Below, one piece after another: positions 41,301 to 56,300 of a DNA stretch of 64,000 nt (position 1 is the first letter of the stretch; every line of letters begins with the position of its first letter). Source of the stretch: Zonotrichia leucophrys gambelii (lineage: Eukaryota > Chordata > Aves > Passeriformes > Passerellidae); the NCBI RefSeq assembly GCF_028769735.1, contig NC_088173.1:7213038-7277037 (forward strand), given 5' to 3'. The position numbers and the translations under genes were made by a program. The notes beneath the pieces are model-generated. The model was not told where the DNA came from and did not search any database. It saw nothing but the letters and a program-made list of their open reading frames with translations.

Positions 41301-44300
41301 GGGTTTTAAGATTGCCACAGTCACAACTAGAAGATACTTCATGCAAGACCTTTATATTATGTCAACATTTTTCTGTTTCAGCTTCAGCTTCTCAGGTATT
41401 TTTTGGAATGAAAGTACTTAAATTGGAGTAGGAAGATCCCAAGAACTTTCCGTGAAAAGAAGGGATTGAGTAACATGCTTATGAAAGGATTTCTTTTAGA
41501 CTGGTTTCCTAAAGAAACAAGGCTTATATAATCACACTGTGTGTCTATTTTATGATAACAGGTCTTTTCTACTCTAATAACTATTAAATAGCCTGTCCTA
41601 TTAAGCACTACACTTGCCAACATTAGCTTTCTGCATAAGGTCAACTATTTAAATTTATTTAAAATAATTAATTTAAAATTAATTTTTAAAAGACATTAAT
41701 AATTCTTGCATTAAAGGAAGGCTGCAATCTGAACCTATACCTTACCAGGAATAAGAGAATTACATATGAAAAATACCTTCAAATTCTGAAATCATCATAA
41801 CGGCATTGCTTTCTGAGTGTCTTTGGAAAACCATGTTCTGGGGCTCCAGCCATTCCTTAGTTTCCTCTTCTCTCATAGAGTCCATAGTAAGATAGCTATC
41901 AAGCAGCCTTGAAAACTCATGTTCTCATAAATTTTCCCTTAGTCACACTAAATCTTTAGTTTACTCACGAAAACATTCTTTCTCTGATTCCCAAGTTCTG
42001 ATAAAGAAAAGGATTTTAATGAGAAAATTCCTCCTCAAATGACATCAGTTCCTGTAACAGTAGATTCTCATTGCTCCAAACAATGTATTTCAAGTGACAG
42101 CTAATTATATCAGATAACTAAATACTGTGCTAAATATCACCCCCACTTCTTCACTTTTTAAAATAATTTTAAGTACTAAAATAAGTCTGCTTACAAGTGC
42201 CTGTGTGAAAGCACACACCAAGCAGCCTTAGCAAGAGTTATTTGAAGAAATAAAGTAATTTGTCAGACAGCTTTAGCTAAAGGCACTGTGGAACATAGCA
42301 GTCAATGGTAGGTTTAGTGAGAAAAGTAAAATGAGGCATATCCTTACTTTCACTGCAGTTTTCTTCATCACTTCCATCTTTACAATCATTATCTCCATCA
42401 CACTGGAATGCACTAGGAATGCACTGCCCATTTCTGCACTCCACCAGACCCTGACTGTGACATGCTAGAGAGACAAAAAACATTAAAAAGACAATATTCT
42501 GAGCTCAGTGACAAAAATACTAAAAAGACAATCAATGAGCTCAGTGAAGCTCTGCACTATATCTGAACATCACACTGAAGTTATTTTAGGAGGAGCTGAT
42601 AACAGTGCTTAGCACTGGAGAACCAGAAGGCATTTCTCATTATGTGTCAGCTAATTTTCCAATAGCTGCACTGATCTTTACCTGCAGAGACTGACACTAT
42701 AAATGTCAGGCATTAGCAACAGCCTGAGATGAAAACTTAGCTTCCCCAAGGAAAAAAATGTACACAATTTTTACTCAAATAGTGGGAACATTACAATTAA
42801 CAAAAAGCTAATTCTGTAATTAACAAGAAGCTCTAACACAAAGCAATGCTTTACTTCTTAACAAAGGCAAGAAATATTTAGTTTGCTGCTGCTGTCTACT
42901 GAAAACAGACATTTGTCAAGTGTGAACTTCTGAAATAAAATAAGTTTATAGTTTTGCTTTCTTTTTTTTTTTTTAGGTTTTTTTTAGTTTTCAAAGAAAG
43001 AAAAAACAATTTAGAGATTAAGGGAACTTACAGCAATTGATCTCATCTGATTTGTCTATACAGTCATGGTCACCATCACATACCCAATCAGCTGTTATAC
43101 ATCTCCCCTCTCCACACTGGTGATGTGTCACTGGATTGCAATCTACATAAAACGCAAATTTGAAGAAAGAAAAAGGATGCTAAGTTACTATTTGTATATT
43201 TTATATTACTGATCCATTGTTCTATGCTTATTAGCTAATCTTATTAATGACGCTTTTTGCATTAATAAATTATATTAAGAATTTTTTTCTATCTGCAGAC
43301 TTTTATTATTAATTGTATTGCCTGTATAGTGATGTGCTCATTCCTTTTCCCAGCTGCACAGCTGTGACTATTTGCAAATAAACAAGTTTCTAAGATTTGT
43401 TAAGCCCGTTAGAAGATCTGGCACACCATCTCAGGGAATGGTTTCATTAACCAACATTTTCAGTAACCATCAGAGAAAATAATTTCTATTTATCTATTTA
43501 TCTATTTATCTTTTTACTAAGACATTCACAAAATATTTCTCAAGTTCAGAAACTATATTTTTTGCATGTACTTTGAATTTTCCATAAGAATTATCTACAA
43601 AGAAATCATTCTAATTGTCATCTTACTCTTTCTGCCTAAATGCAAAAAGAGCCTTATGCTGAGCACACTGACTTTACACCAAAACAGAGAGAATAGACAC
43701 AGTCCACTCCTCCAAAACCAATTATAGCATGTACAAAAACTTAGATTTTAAAAATTGTATAGAAAAAACCTATGTCAAGGTAGGAAAGATAGGAGAGAGA
43801 TCAACATTTGGAAAAACTTAATCATCTTTAAACTAAGATTATTTATGGAAAAGAACCCACTACATAACCAAAACTGACAAGAAAATATTGAAAAGTCTTA
43901 GAGTGTGCTGAATTTGAAGAAATTTTAAAAAATCTCAGAAAAAAATGTGCCTTAATTTTCAGTTTTTATATTCTCTGTGTTCTTCCTTAGAAAAGCATAT
44001 GGAAAAAAGGGAGAAATAATATTTTAACTGTCAAAAATTATTTTAGAAAACTTAATTGTTCTCAGGTGTAGTAACAGAACCAAAAGTTAGTAAAAATCAG
44101 GCTGTCTACATTTCCCAATATTTACATGCTAAGATTATTCTTTTTTAATTTCAAAACTTCATTGATTCAAAACTTCTCCTATGGAAGTTAAGTATAGGTA
44201 GATACATATGGTAGGTAGGTAAGTGTCATGAAAACATGGAAAGTTGATTGACAAGACAATTTGAAAGAAACAGAATTTGATAATCAAAACATACAACTTC

Positions 44301-47300
44301 ACTATCAATCTTATGTAAAAACACTTCAGCTGTAAAACAGTTGGCACCAGCAGTGCCCTCATGTAGTCTGCTTTACTCCCAATTAAATTCAGTCAAGCTA
44401 GCAACAAAGCATCTTTTGGAATTAGTTTAAAGCAAGTTGAAAATAGTAGTATTTCTTATAAATACCAAACCCTTCAAGATTTGGATTGATTCAGAACTCT
44501 CCTTTAAACCGTTTCAAATTTCATATATTATCTGTGAGCTGTTTTCACTGTGTTCAAATGCAGTAAGAACAGGGTATATTACTCCTTCAGTAGTTTAAGG
44601 AAAAGGTTTACTGGGTTAGACAGTCCTGATATTTTAAAGACTTTAGAAAAGCACATAACTTTCATTTACCACAATTTTGCTCATCACTAAGGTCTCCACA
44701 GTCATCATATCCATCACAAACAAAGGTGTAATTGAGGCATTTTCCCGTGTCACAACGAAATACATCATTGCTGCAATCTACAAAACAAAGCATGTAAAAT
44801 GTGAAGGTTGCATTGGAGCATTCATATAAACTATGAACCCTGTACTGACTACAAACCAGATTAGCTAAAGAGACCTTAAAACTTACAGCTCTGCATTAAT
44901 ACTGGTGTTTACCAGTTTATGACAAACTAATCTGGAAGAATATGAAAAATCAAAAGCCATTTTTAGAAATTTTTACTCTCTCCCTGCCAGGTGTTTTTTT
45001 GACCAATACCGTAAGGAGAGAGTGCTCTGGCTGCACATAGGGACCTAAATGTTTAATTAATTTATAGACATAAAAGTTCTCAAGAAATGTTGTAGGCATC
45101 ACCATTGCATATTACTAGGAAAATCCTGACTACCTGATGTGGCTGTTAAGTGGAGATGAAGATTCTAACAGCAAAATCAAGATCCCTAGACCCTACTTTT
45201 GAACCTGCCTTTGGTCTTACAATGGTTTCAAATGAGCTTTATGCTTAACACACTTTGGAGCTCAGGAGATCTAGCCTGGTGCCTTCTCATCATGGAACTC
45301 TTACTGTCAGCACTGGGTGGGTTCAACATTTTTTCTCCATGACTGGATGCATCAGCAAAACCTGCCAGATATTCTCTGAGAATAACCATAACACTTGAAT
45401 AATATCAGGTTCAATAAAAATATGGAATCTTTGTTGTAGCTGAAAGGGTTGAAGAGAAATTATGGTTTGTGGTATCTGGTCCCATCAGTAATAACTTTTG
45501 ATTTCAAGCATACATCTAGGAAGGGACAAGACAGTTTCACTGTCTTCTTCTAGACCTTTCCTTGACCTCTAGCTTTCCAGGGAGAATGCCAAGACACAGA
45601 ACAACGAGGTGGACAACACTGCCTTCCTGGTGGAGCTAAGCCACGGGAACGAAGGAAGTCCTTTGTGCCCATTTTTACTGGCATATGTGGGCATTTTAAA
45701 TTAATTATTCCCCAGAAAACAGAGAGGAGCCCAAAAAGCAGGGACTGGAACCAAAGTGCCTCCTTTCTTCTGAGATGATCAACCACAAAACAACAGAATC
45801 AGGCTACCACTTCCCCCTCTCCTCTTGTGACTCCTGTGTTCATGACTGCACACTGGTTCCCCTTTCAAAGCAGGGTATCCTTCTAAGGATATTACACAGA
45901 AAGGTGCAGAACTCTTCCAGGAGGTGCAGTGGGGTTTCTACCCCTTCATATCAATGTCAACCAAGTGTTTCACTTCCTAGGTGAGAAACAACTCTGGAAC
46001 TTGAACATGAGTCACTTCCTCTCCTTCCCCCACAGAAGTATTAGTGCTTTCTTCAAGTTTCACATTATCTTAGAAGGTCCAAACAGAATTTATAGCTTAA
46101 TAAGAAGGAAATGCTTCAGGATATGAAGTAAAATAATATGGCTGAGCCATTAGCTACATACTCAATGGTTAATTCAACTTCAAAAAGAACCATTATTCAT
46201 AAAAGAGGGAATAACAAAAACCCCACAGTAAAAGAAAATAAATTTTAAGTTCTTGCTTCCTGTAAGCAGACCAACACCCCGCTGAGAGTAAATTCTAAAC
46301 ATCACTTGTTTTGAATATGCAACAGCATGAAGTGGTCTGGTAACCTTCAATCTTACTGATCAGTTTGTAACTCTGACAGTTTCTGCGCTTCTTCCACTGC
46401 TCCTCCTGCAAATGAAACAAAACTGCCTTTTTCTATGTTATTTCCTCTGGATAAATTTACTGTTTGACTTCCATTCATATCCCCATTCCTGTGTCCATCC
46501 ATACCTCTGAAGCTGCTGCAGTGTCCTTCAGGGCAGACAACCCACAGGCCCACACAGACAGGGTAAACAAAAAGAATACAAACTTCCTTGCAGGGAAAGA
46601 AGATTCACTTGATGAAAGTCTAACAGCCTTAATATACATTTTCTTCAAGATATTAGCAATAATGCATTGTAAAGGTAGTTGGTTACTCTGTTAAGTAAGA
46701 TGGGCACTTGGCAGCTGCCACTTGTAAAAGGCTCAAATTTTATAAATTATGGGGATATCCCCATTTACACAAAAATTAAATACAATTTTACTTGTACTCC
46801 AATTTTACTGTACTTCACTAAACACAAATGAAGCCTTGGGAATCTTCTGCATTCAACAATTTGGCCCTGAGATAAGCTCAATTGGTTAAACCATGGTGGA
46901 AAAGCCAACGTGGCAGGTTTGATCCCTGTATGGTCCAGATCCAAAAGGACCTGCTGCACATGGGTCTGGGCAAACCCCCACAACAGCTCTAAACTGGAGA
47001 GAGATGGATTTCATGGGTGGACTGTTTGGTGGATAAGGAATTGGTTGGATGATCATGTCCCAAGGGTCAATAGCTCAGAATCCCAAAGAACATCAGTGAC
47101 CAGTGGTGTCCCTTGGGGCTCTTTACCGGGACCAGCGTTATCTAATGTCTTCATTAATAACACAGACGAAGGAATGAAGCACAGCCTCAGCAAAGCTGCA
47201 GGAGAGAGGAGAGATGGTGTGGATGTCAAGCTGAGTGGTGTGGTTATCACACCTGAAGGACAAGATGCCATACAGAGGGACCTGGACAAGCTCCAGAAGT

Positions 47301-50300
47301 GGGTGCATGGGACTCCTGTGGTCTAGCAAGATCAAGTACAAGGTGCTGCACCTGGGTCAGGTGTCAACAACCCAGGTATCAACACAGGCTGGGGGATGAA
47401 CAGATGGAAAGCAGCCCTGACAGAAAACTTGGGGGAACTGGTAGCTGAGCAGCTGCACATGAGTCAGCAATGTGCACTTGCAGCCCAGAAAGCCAGTTGT
47501 ATCCTGGGCTGCATCAGAAGCAGCGTGGCCAGAAGGCTGAGGAAGTGATTCTGTCCCTCTGCTCTGCTCTTGTGAAAGCCCACCTGGAGTGCTGCATCCA
47601 GCCCTAAGTGCCGCAGCACAGGAAAGACATGGACCTGTTGGAAGAGGTCCAGACAAGGCTACAAAATGACCATAGGGATGGAACAGCTCTCCTTTGAAGA
47701 AAAGCTGAGAGAGGGCTGCAGTTGTTTCTCCTGGAGAAAGAGCGGCCTTTCAGCACTTTAGGGAAGCTTATAGGAAAGATGGGGACAGACTTTTAGCTGG
47801 GCCTCTTGTTATAGGACAAGGAGTAATAGTTTTAGAAGAGGGTATTTTTAGACTAGACATAAGGAATAGATGTTTTACAATGAGGATGGTGAAACACTGG
47901 AACAGGTTACCCAGAGGAATGGCAGACACCCCATTCCTGGAAATATTCAAGGTCAGCTTGGATGGGACTCTGAGCAGTCTATTCTATAATATTATGAGGT
48001 GACTTAAGACTTTGAGAAGGGCAAGGACTGCAAGAAACACAGCATCTTTTATCAGGCAAGCTTTCAGGCAAACAGGTCTTCCTTCAGTTTTGCTCTTCCT
48101 GCTGTGTAATTCAGGAAAGTCTTATTTGACCTCCACACCCTCTCCTCGACTCCTACCAAGCATCCTAATGAAGGATGCCCTCTGCATATAAACCCTGTAT
48201 CATTAAACACACAGGTGTCCTTTCAAAGGTAATACTAGCTCCTGAAATTTATGCTTGTTTTTTCAAGACATGTAACATGTCTTTTTCAAGACATTTTTAC
48301 TACTAATTTCTTCTTTCCCCATTTCTAATAGAACTTGAGAGCCATATTCTCACAGGCATTTTTAAATTTTTTAGCTTACTTTAAATCTAAAGCTAACGCT
48401 GACATGAAAAATTAGAAAATAAAAACACACAATACTTTTTACATAATAGACATTATCTCACCCTCCAAGAAATTAATTTTAGGCTATTAAAGGAAATGCA
48501 AGCTCTAGGCTTATTCATACTGAGACCAGGAGGAAATTGCTGTCCTCATTTATTCCTTGGAGTATCCCAGATAAAATCTAACAACAACTTCCTTAAAAGC
48601 AGCTCTGTGAGTCTTGGAATGCCCAGGCTCTTAAATCACTAATAAGAACTAATCTTTGAGTTGAGTCTAAACTGCACAGTCTGACATTTTTCAAAGTCTG
48701 AATGAGAAATCCTGTTTTGTGGTATCATGTCCTGTATAGTCCCCATTTAGTAATTTTTCCACATATTCCTCTGTTCTTTTTCCTCTTGCCTTCTCATTGT
48801 TTTCTTAAGGTACATTTGCTCCACTTCTCTAAAGGTGTTTGTAGTTCAAGGTGTTTTGTTAACCAAGAAAAACACAAAGGAACTCTAAAGACAAGCTCTA
48901 CCACAGACAAATACATGAAAATTAAGCTATCACATATGTACGTTCTGCTGCAGCACATACTGGGATTAATTTAAATAAATCGCATCCAGGGTTAAGACCA
49001 AGAGAACTTTCTAAACAGATGATCTTGCATCTAGTCTAAAATCAATGCCAAGGCCCAGGATAAAGCTACAACTAACAGTTTGCAGCTGATTATCAGAATT
49101 GCTCCTTTCTGATGTACACTACTGATTCACTAAAAAAAAAAAAATCCCAAAAAGAAAAAAAAAACAACAACAACAAAATACTTCTTATTTCCACAAAGCT
49201 CCCTCACTCCCACAAGGTATAAAATTTGATAGATCAAAAGCACATGCTGTGGCCTTAGTGAGCAAAGCTAAACATAGTCCAAATGTCAATATATGCAAAC
49301 ACTACGCAAAGTTCCTGTTCTGTGCCAACAGCCTGCTTCAGCTTCCAGGTTTCCCTGAATGGATTCAGTACTTCAGCAGAACACTGCAAGGTTTAAGAAA
49401 CTTACTACAATGGACCTCATCACTCCAATCATCACAGTCGTTGTAGCCATTGCACTGCAGTTTCCCTGGGATGCAAATCCCACTGGCACACATGAAACTC
49501 TCCTCTCCTCCACACAGTGCTGTAAGAGAGCAGAAAAGACAGAATGTGGAGAAAAAGCATTAGCATCAACACTACAAAGTTAGTGATACTACAGTCTTAC
49601 AAATGTTAAACTGATATTCAATCCCCCACAGGGGCTGAAATGTATTTCCAATTTGGAAAACATTAGGATAGCTCTCAGAGGAACATCACTGAATGCAAGA
49701 AGGTCAAGAGGAAAACCTAAAAGAGAAAAAAATCTCAATTTTTGAGATAGCACGAAGCCATTTAAGATTTCTATCAGTGAACAACCCATTTTAAAAGACC
49801 TCAACAAGCAGTCATGAAAGGACTACTACACCTGTTAAATCTGCCCTGGGATGAAGGAAGGAGCCTTACATGCTCATGTGGAATATGCCCAAAACATATC
49901 ATAATTTCTGCTTAAGGCTGGCTTTACTGTACAGCCCTTTGGTACTTCTCTCATTTGCCAAACTAATAGTTATACAGTGGATGCCCTGAGGTACCACTTA
50001 GCACTGGGCATGCTTCTTCAGTGCTTTTCAAAAATGACAAATAGCTCCAGCTTGCACTGGCTGCACATTAAACAATTTACCCAGATTTTTAGCTTTATTA
50101 TTGGTCCTAGAATAGCAGTCTTTTCTATCACACTATGGCAATGTCTCCACACACAAACATACACACTCTCAGCACCTTCACTGTTAGCTTTAAGTTTTGT
50201 CAGCAGGAGATTATTTTTTTCCAACATATTTACCTTCTTTTCTAAGCGTCACTATTATTTTATTATCCCCAAGATACAGGGCAAACCTAGACTTAGTCAA

Positions 50301-53300
50301 GTGAAACACACACTCTTTATGGAAAATTCATTTGTAATAACAACTTTTGAATAATTTCAAAATCTTTTCCATTACATTTCTAGGTGTACTGTTCACTTGG
50401 ACAGCAAATAATTTTGATTTTGCAATACAAACATCATTTTCTAGTTGGATAATGAGAACATGGTTATTGCAGTGAAAGCTGCTTATGCAATGTATTTTAA
50501 AGGAGGTAAACTCCTAACGCTAACTTTAATGAACAGTGCCCAAAATACTAATTAGGTGCCGTAATACTAATTTAAACCAAGTATTTTCAACTGGTTTGTG
50601 CCATTTAATGTTTGTGACTCTTCATCAGTGACAAGGTAGTGCAAAACCACAAGCATCATCATTTTTCACACCCTAATGATGTGCTCCTCAGTAAGCTCCC
50701 TCACACTGTGTGCTTGGACACATTTCCTAACCTGTCACTGAACAGTAACAGCCTCATCAGTATTCTACCAGTTTTGGAAGGGTATTATGAACTGCAAAAT
50801 ACAATGGGCTTAAGACAAACATGAGATCAGATAACAGTCACAGTCTCATTTTATAGCATGAAAAATGAGGCAATGAGATATTAAAGTGAACATTATGAGG
50901 ACTAATGAGTAATAACATCTAAGACACAAAAATCAGAATGTGATTTTTTTTGGAGGGTAGAGACTGATGTCATTTTCAAAGACCAGCTCTTGTTGCCTTT
51001 ACTTGTAGATGCAAATGTCTCAATTGCAAATAAACTCCAGCTATACAAATGAAGAGCCCAGTTAGCTGGAAGTGTTCAAAGAACAGTAGAGAAAATTTTT
51101 ATTCAAGTGCCTTGTTCAGCATGGTCATTGCAACAGTGACAGGGCAAGAATCTCACTTCACAGGATAATGTCACACTTCATTATGAGCTAATCTTTTTAT
51201 CTCTCCAGTTCCCTGCCCTATACACTGCACCTCCTGATTTCTGTGGTCACTAAGCTCTACAGGGCCCCCTGGAAACAACAGACCTCCTTGGTATGGAAGT
51301 ACTGGTTCCCTAGACACCAGAGTTTTTCCCACAGATGATGATGTCAGGTAAAAGTACAATATGACAGTATAATCAAAATTTTGTAATTCATTTTACAAGA
51401 AAGGCTCTTAGAGGTTGGAGAGGCAACTTTACCTGACGGGTAATCTTACATTCTTATAACTTGGCTTTCACACAATTTCCTTCATGTTCAAAAAGGAAAA
51501 GAGCATAAATAGCTCAAAAAGAACCATCTTGATTTGCTTTGATGGAGATCTCCATCAAAGATCTTCATTGGTACTAAGACTGCAAGAGTAATGGACTCCT
51601 ATCTTTTGTGTGAATATGCCAGTCGGCCTGAGAGAATGGAAGTTAACAGCAGGAATATCAGACAACTTTTCTTACAGATCAAAAGAGAAAAGGTTCTAGG
51701 GTCCCATATTCATTTCTGGGCTATGAAAAAGTGTGTAGAAGCACTTATAAGTCATCCTGACTCTGCCTCCTTAATACATCTCTGTCTTGTTCTGGTCCTA
51801 TCCCAAACCACTTCTCCATTTCTGCACACCTAAAGTGATCATTTTGCTGTTTATCTTGTATGTTATACAAAAAACAAGGGGAAGAGTGAAATTAGTTTTC
51901 TTTATCTCTCAGTTTTAGCTTCCAGCGGCAATCAGATGGAATCTTTAGAAATTTTAATCTCACCTCTAGCAGTCTTCTAATAGGTAATGACTGGATATGT
52001 TTGGTCCAGGTTCAGGGCAAGGAGAGTACAGACACTGTGGACAGTACCTCCAATTAATGGAATTTCTGCTTTCTACCAAGCTTGTGCAAGAAGTTTCCAG
52101 CAGGTTGAAAACCGTTCCATCATACCTCCAAAGATCAGATTTTAATGGAAATTATAAAAGCCTTATCTAATGCTGTAAAGCAAACACTTTTCTTGAATGC
52201 TAAATTTTGATCTGAAGCCTAGTGGATTTAGGTTTGCAACCATTTATAAGACTTTACCGAACACAGGCTACACACTCAGAAACCCTGGTACTATAAGAAA
52301 CAAAGTAGCAGCAGAAGAAATGATGTCTGAAATAGATGTCTGAAATAGGAAAAACACAGACCATTCCACTCAAAATTATTACAAATGGCAAAGGTGTTAT
52401 TCTAAAGAAAGATGATGGTAAATGTTAATTACTGATACCTCTGTAAATAATTTACACATTTAATAATAAAACCACGCAAATATACACACACACAAACTCC
52501 TGAAGAAGAATGTTATGTAAAATAAGCCCAAATAAAATGGAAGCAATCCTTGCTAATAGAGAAACTTGTTTGTTTTACTCCTTATCCAGAAAGTTTTACA
52601 ATCTAGATTAGCTTCCAAAATCCTGGACTAAACACCAGGGGCAGTAAAAAGTATTTAATTTCACCTGTGTCTGGTGTACTATCAAAAGTGCCTTTGAGGA
52701 GGCAAGACCATTTATTTGCTGTACTTTCCAACTAGATTACTGGAATGTCATCTATAGAAGATTATGTGGAAAGGTCCTTGGAAAGCTGCGGAGAGCACAG
52801 ACTGAAATAAAGATTATTTTACCAGATTGACATCTGGTTGCATTTCAAGGTACAGCAATAGATAAAGCATTCTACACAACTGTGAAAATGACCATGGAAA
52901 GTGCTGCCAATTTTTTTTTCAAAGCAAAGAGGAGACCACATTTACTACCTAATGCTATGCAAGAAGTAAGAGGTATTAAAACAAGCAAAGGCAGTGCTCT
53001 TCATGCAATAGACTGACAAGCTGTAACATTCTGGAACACAATACTATGGATGCTAAAACGTACACAGACCCATGTAACAAAGGGACACATTAACTGAATA
53101 AAAATCTATGGCAGGTCACAAATTACAGAAGAATCCTTGAATCTCATGGATTCTTGGATGGAAAATGCAGGAGAATTTGGAAAAGTCCTGCCACATAGTC
53201 TTGGCCTGTTCTCCTTTTCTGGGCATTTGATTTCCTCAGCTTTTGGAGTCAGAATTATAAAACAGATGCACTTTTTCTTTACCCAGTATAGTCATAACAG

Positions 53301-56300
53301 CACAATGGAACACAGAGGAATCCCTGTATTCTCTCACTTTTAGATTTTCATCACCTGCTTCCTATACCATGTATGTACCCAGCAGTACAGTGTATGCATC
53401 TTGTTGCTGTCAATTCTAGAAAGTTTTGATCACACTATGATCACAATCATGGAATTAGAAAAGCTGGCAACTCCTTACCCCCAGGTAATTGTTCATTTCT
53501 CTATTTCCTTAGGATGCAAAATCCTGTGGGAGAAAAAAGACAAAAGACCTTTTTCTTTCACTCAAGTGATGTGGCCTAAAAAGGCCACATAATAAACTCC
53601 AAGCTGGAAAAGAAACAGGCAAAAAACAGGCACACAGGCAGAATAGGAGAATAAAAACCAGAGAAAACAACAAAATATAATGCAGGATCTACAGAATTAA
53701 AGAACGATTTGGTGGAGGAAATAGTTTAAGCAACCATGTGTGTTTCTTCACACGAAACAATACGACAATCCTGAAAAACATTTTGTTTTCCTCAAAAAAT
53801 TATTCCACTATTGCTGGTTTTGCAGCTGCTCAGCATCAATGTTACACATACACAAATCATCGTTTCACTGCATTAAGTAAATGCAAGGGCACAATGAAAG
53901 ATAGTGCATCTGCCTGATTTTAAAAGCTTTTTCTCAGAAAAATTATCTACTGGATGTATATAATTATATTGCCTATTGAAAAATAAATACCTGTTGCAAT
54001 AAGGGATTTGAACTCTCTACACAAATTATTCCTCAAAGATAATTCTATTAATCAATGCCAGTTTGAATGAAGCTAGGGGTGACCTAATTGCAGCCTTCCA
54101 ATACCTGCAGGGAGCCTACAAGAAAGATGGAGAGGAACTTTTTATAAGAACAAGTAATAATGGGACAAAGGGAAAGGCTTCAAACTGAAAGAGAGTAGAT
54201 TTAGATTAGATATTAGGAAGAAAATCTTTACTGTGAGGGTGGTGAGACACTGGACAGGTTGTGCAGAGAAGCTGTGGATGCCCCATCCCTGGAAGTGTTC
54301 AAGGCCAGGCTGGATGGGGCTCTGAACATCCTGGTCTAGTGGAAGGTGTAACTTACTATGGCAGAGGGGTTGGAATAAGATGATTTTAGGGTCCCTTCCA
54401 ACTCAAGATCTCATGACAATGAAGTGCAGTTCAGGCCACAATGAAGTGCAGTTCAGGCGCATCACTTCTTTAACAGAGACAGACATTAATTCATAGTGTC
54501 TCTTTAGCAAAAACACAGAAGTGAACAATGTCTCATAACTCTATACTGTAATTTACATAGTTTTGCAGTATAAACAGTAGAAGCATCATATTCACTGCTG
54601 CTTTTGAAAGCATTTTACAATTCAAATTAAAAGAAAAATAACTTCAGGGCTCTTTTGTGAGCTCCATGTTAATCTAAGTCAGATTTTTGCTTTGCTTTAC
54701 TTCTCATTCAAGCTACTGGTTTTTCTTCTGATATGGTATTAACACCAACAGTTATGCTGGCTGGTCAAAGCTAATAAAATAACATTGTAAACAGGGTCAG
54801 TTGAGAGAGAGAGTAAAGCAGAGCTGAATTTTTTCTGTGAGTAGGGATATGAGTATCAGCCCTCAGGAAGGTTTCTGGGATTTCTTCCCCCCAGAATGGA
54901 TTATTGGTCACATGTGGAGTGAATTACTGATAATGCCTCCTGCTCACTCCCTTACATGCTCATAGTTCATTAAACTTATGAAACCACTTCAACCACCTAC
55001 CTTAAATCTCAAAATACAAATTCTTACAACTATTATTAGGGTAGCTGATTTTCTCACCTACTGAGAATTCACTTGTGTAAACAGGTACCAATATGAAGGA
55101 TATCAGCCTTCAGACCTGCAACTTCTTCTCAGTGACTCAGAGAGTGACTGAATGACTCAGACATTTTACATTCAGATGTTCTTACTATAATGGCATGGCT
55201 TGAATTTTCCAGTATAATCAGTACATCTGTATTCACATCAGGGATGCATTTCATAATAGATTCCCCACAGTGGTATTGTACACTCAATTTCCAATGCTTG
55301 TGGAGCTAAATTTTAGACACAGATAAATATTACCCATGACACATGGACCAGTATGTATCCTCAAGACAATCCCTATTCTAACCAATAAACATTTTTTAGA
55401 AGAACTGTTAACTGTTCCCAGGATAAATGCTCTAGATTCTAACTATAACATGACTCAACCATATTTTCTCCAACAGGGCTTGGAACTATGGCATTCAAGG
55501 ATTTTTTGGAGTGACAATCTTCAATTCAGAAAATGTGGAGGATATGGAGTTTTTAGCCAAAATCAGACAAAAATAAGAGAAAACAAGGGAAAATTTTGTT
55601 TGGGATTGGGTGACTGGGTGACACTGTACAAGAATCTGTGAAACAAGCATGTACAGTAGTCAGACCTTAATTTTGATAAACCTAAGATATAACTAAAGAT
55701 GCAAAAGAGAAGTACATCACACAAAACAGATTATATGCAAGGCATATGTGGGCAGGGAAGGATCCACTGCATGTAATCTGGAGGCACCAAACCCCAAAAG
55801 AAACCACAGAGTTGAGAAACAAACAGTCATAAGCCAAGGACATGCTCTTGACATTTCCAGGAACTGAACCCTGAGAGGAGTGTGAAAAGCAGTTTTTGCT
55901 GAGCACTAGATGAAAAGGGATTAGAACAGAGAATCAGACTCAGCTGTTTGGTTCTACTGTGGTCAGAGATGGAAATTCTCTTAAATATACAAAATGCAAA
56001 AATAAATATTCAAGAACAATACAGTTTATTTCTGTAGGATAAGCAGCAACTCTTACATTTTTCAGTCACAGAGGAACCACATTAGAACCATTCCTTCAAA
56101 TAAAAATAAAGGTCAAAATATTCTCCTTATTCATAGAATCACAGAATGGTAGAAGGGCTTGGGTTGGAAGGGACCTTAAAAATCATCTTATTCCAACCCC
56201 TCCTCTGCCATGGTAAGTCACACCTTCCACTAGAACAGGATGCTCAGAGCCCCATCCAGCCTGGCCTTGAACACTTCCAGGGATGGGGCATCCACAACTT

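Larger units (their letters stand above)
44778..49405 (-). other. CORIN intron between LDLR1 and LDLR2
   Basis: 4,628 bp. It contains a tRNA-Ile-like SINE head (46863-46937) joined to a 1.1-kb CR1 segment (46938-48003), and an A/AAC-rich run near 49132-49180. The remainder is unassigned. Confidence 0.93.

Noticed and set aside
46863..46937. Functional tRNA-Ile gene
   Set aside because: The anticodon arm is disrupted and the copy is joined to CR1 sequence, so it is read as a SINE head.
46910..47326. Intact reverse transcriptase gene
   Set aside because: The expected FADD catalytic motif is missing, the frame is truncated at both ends and it lies in a CR1 fragment.
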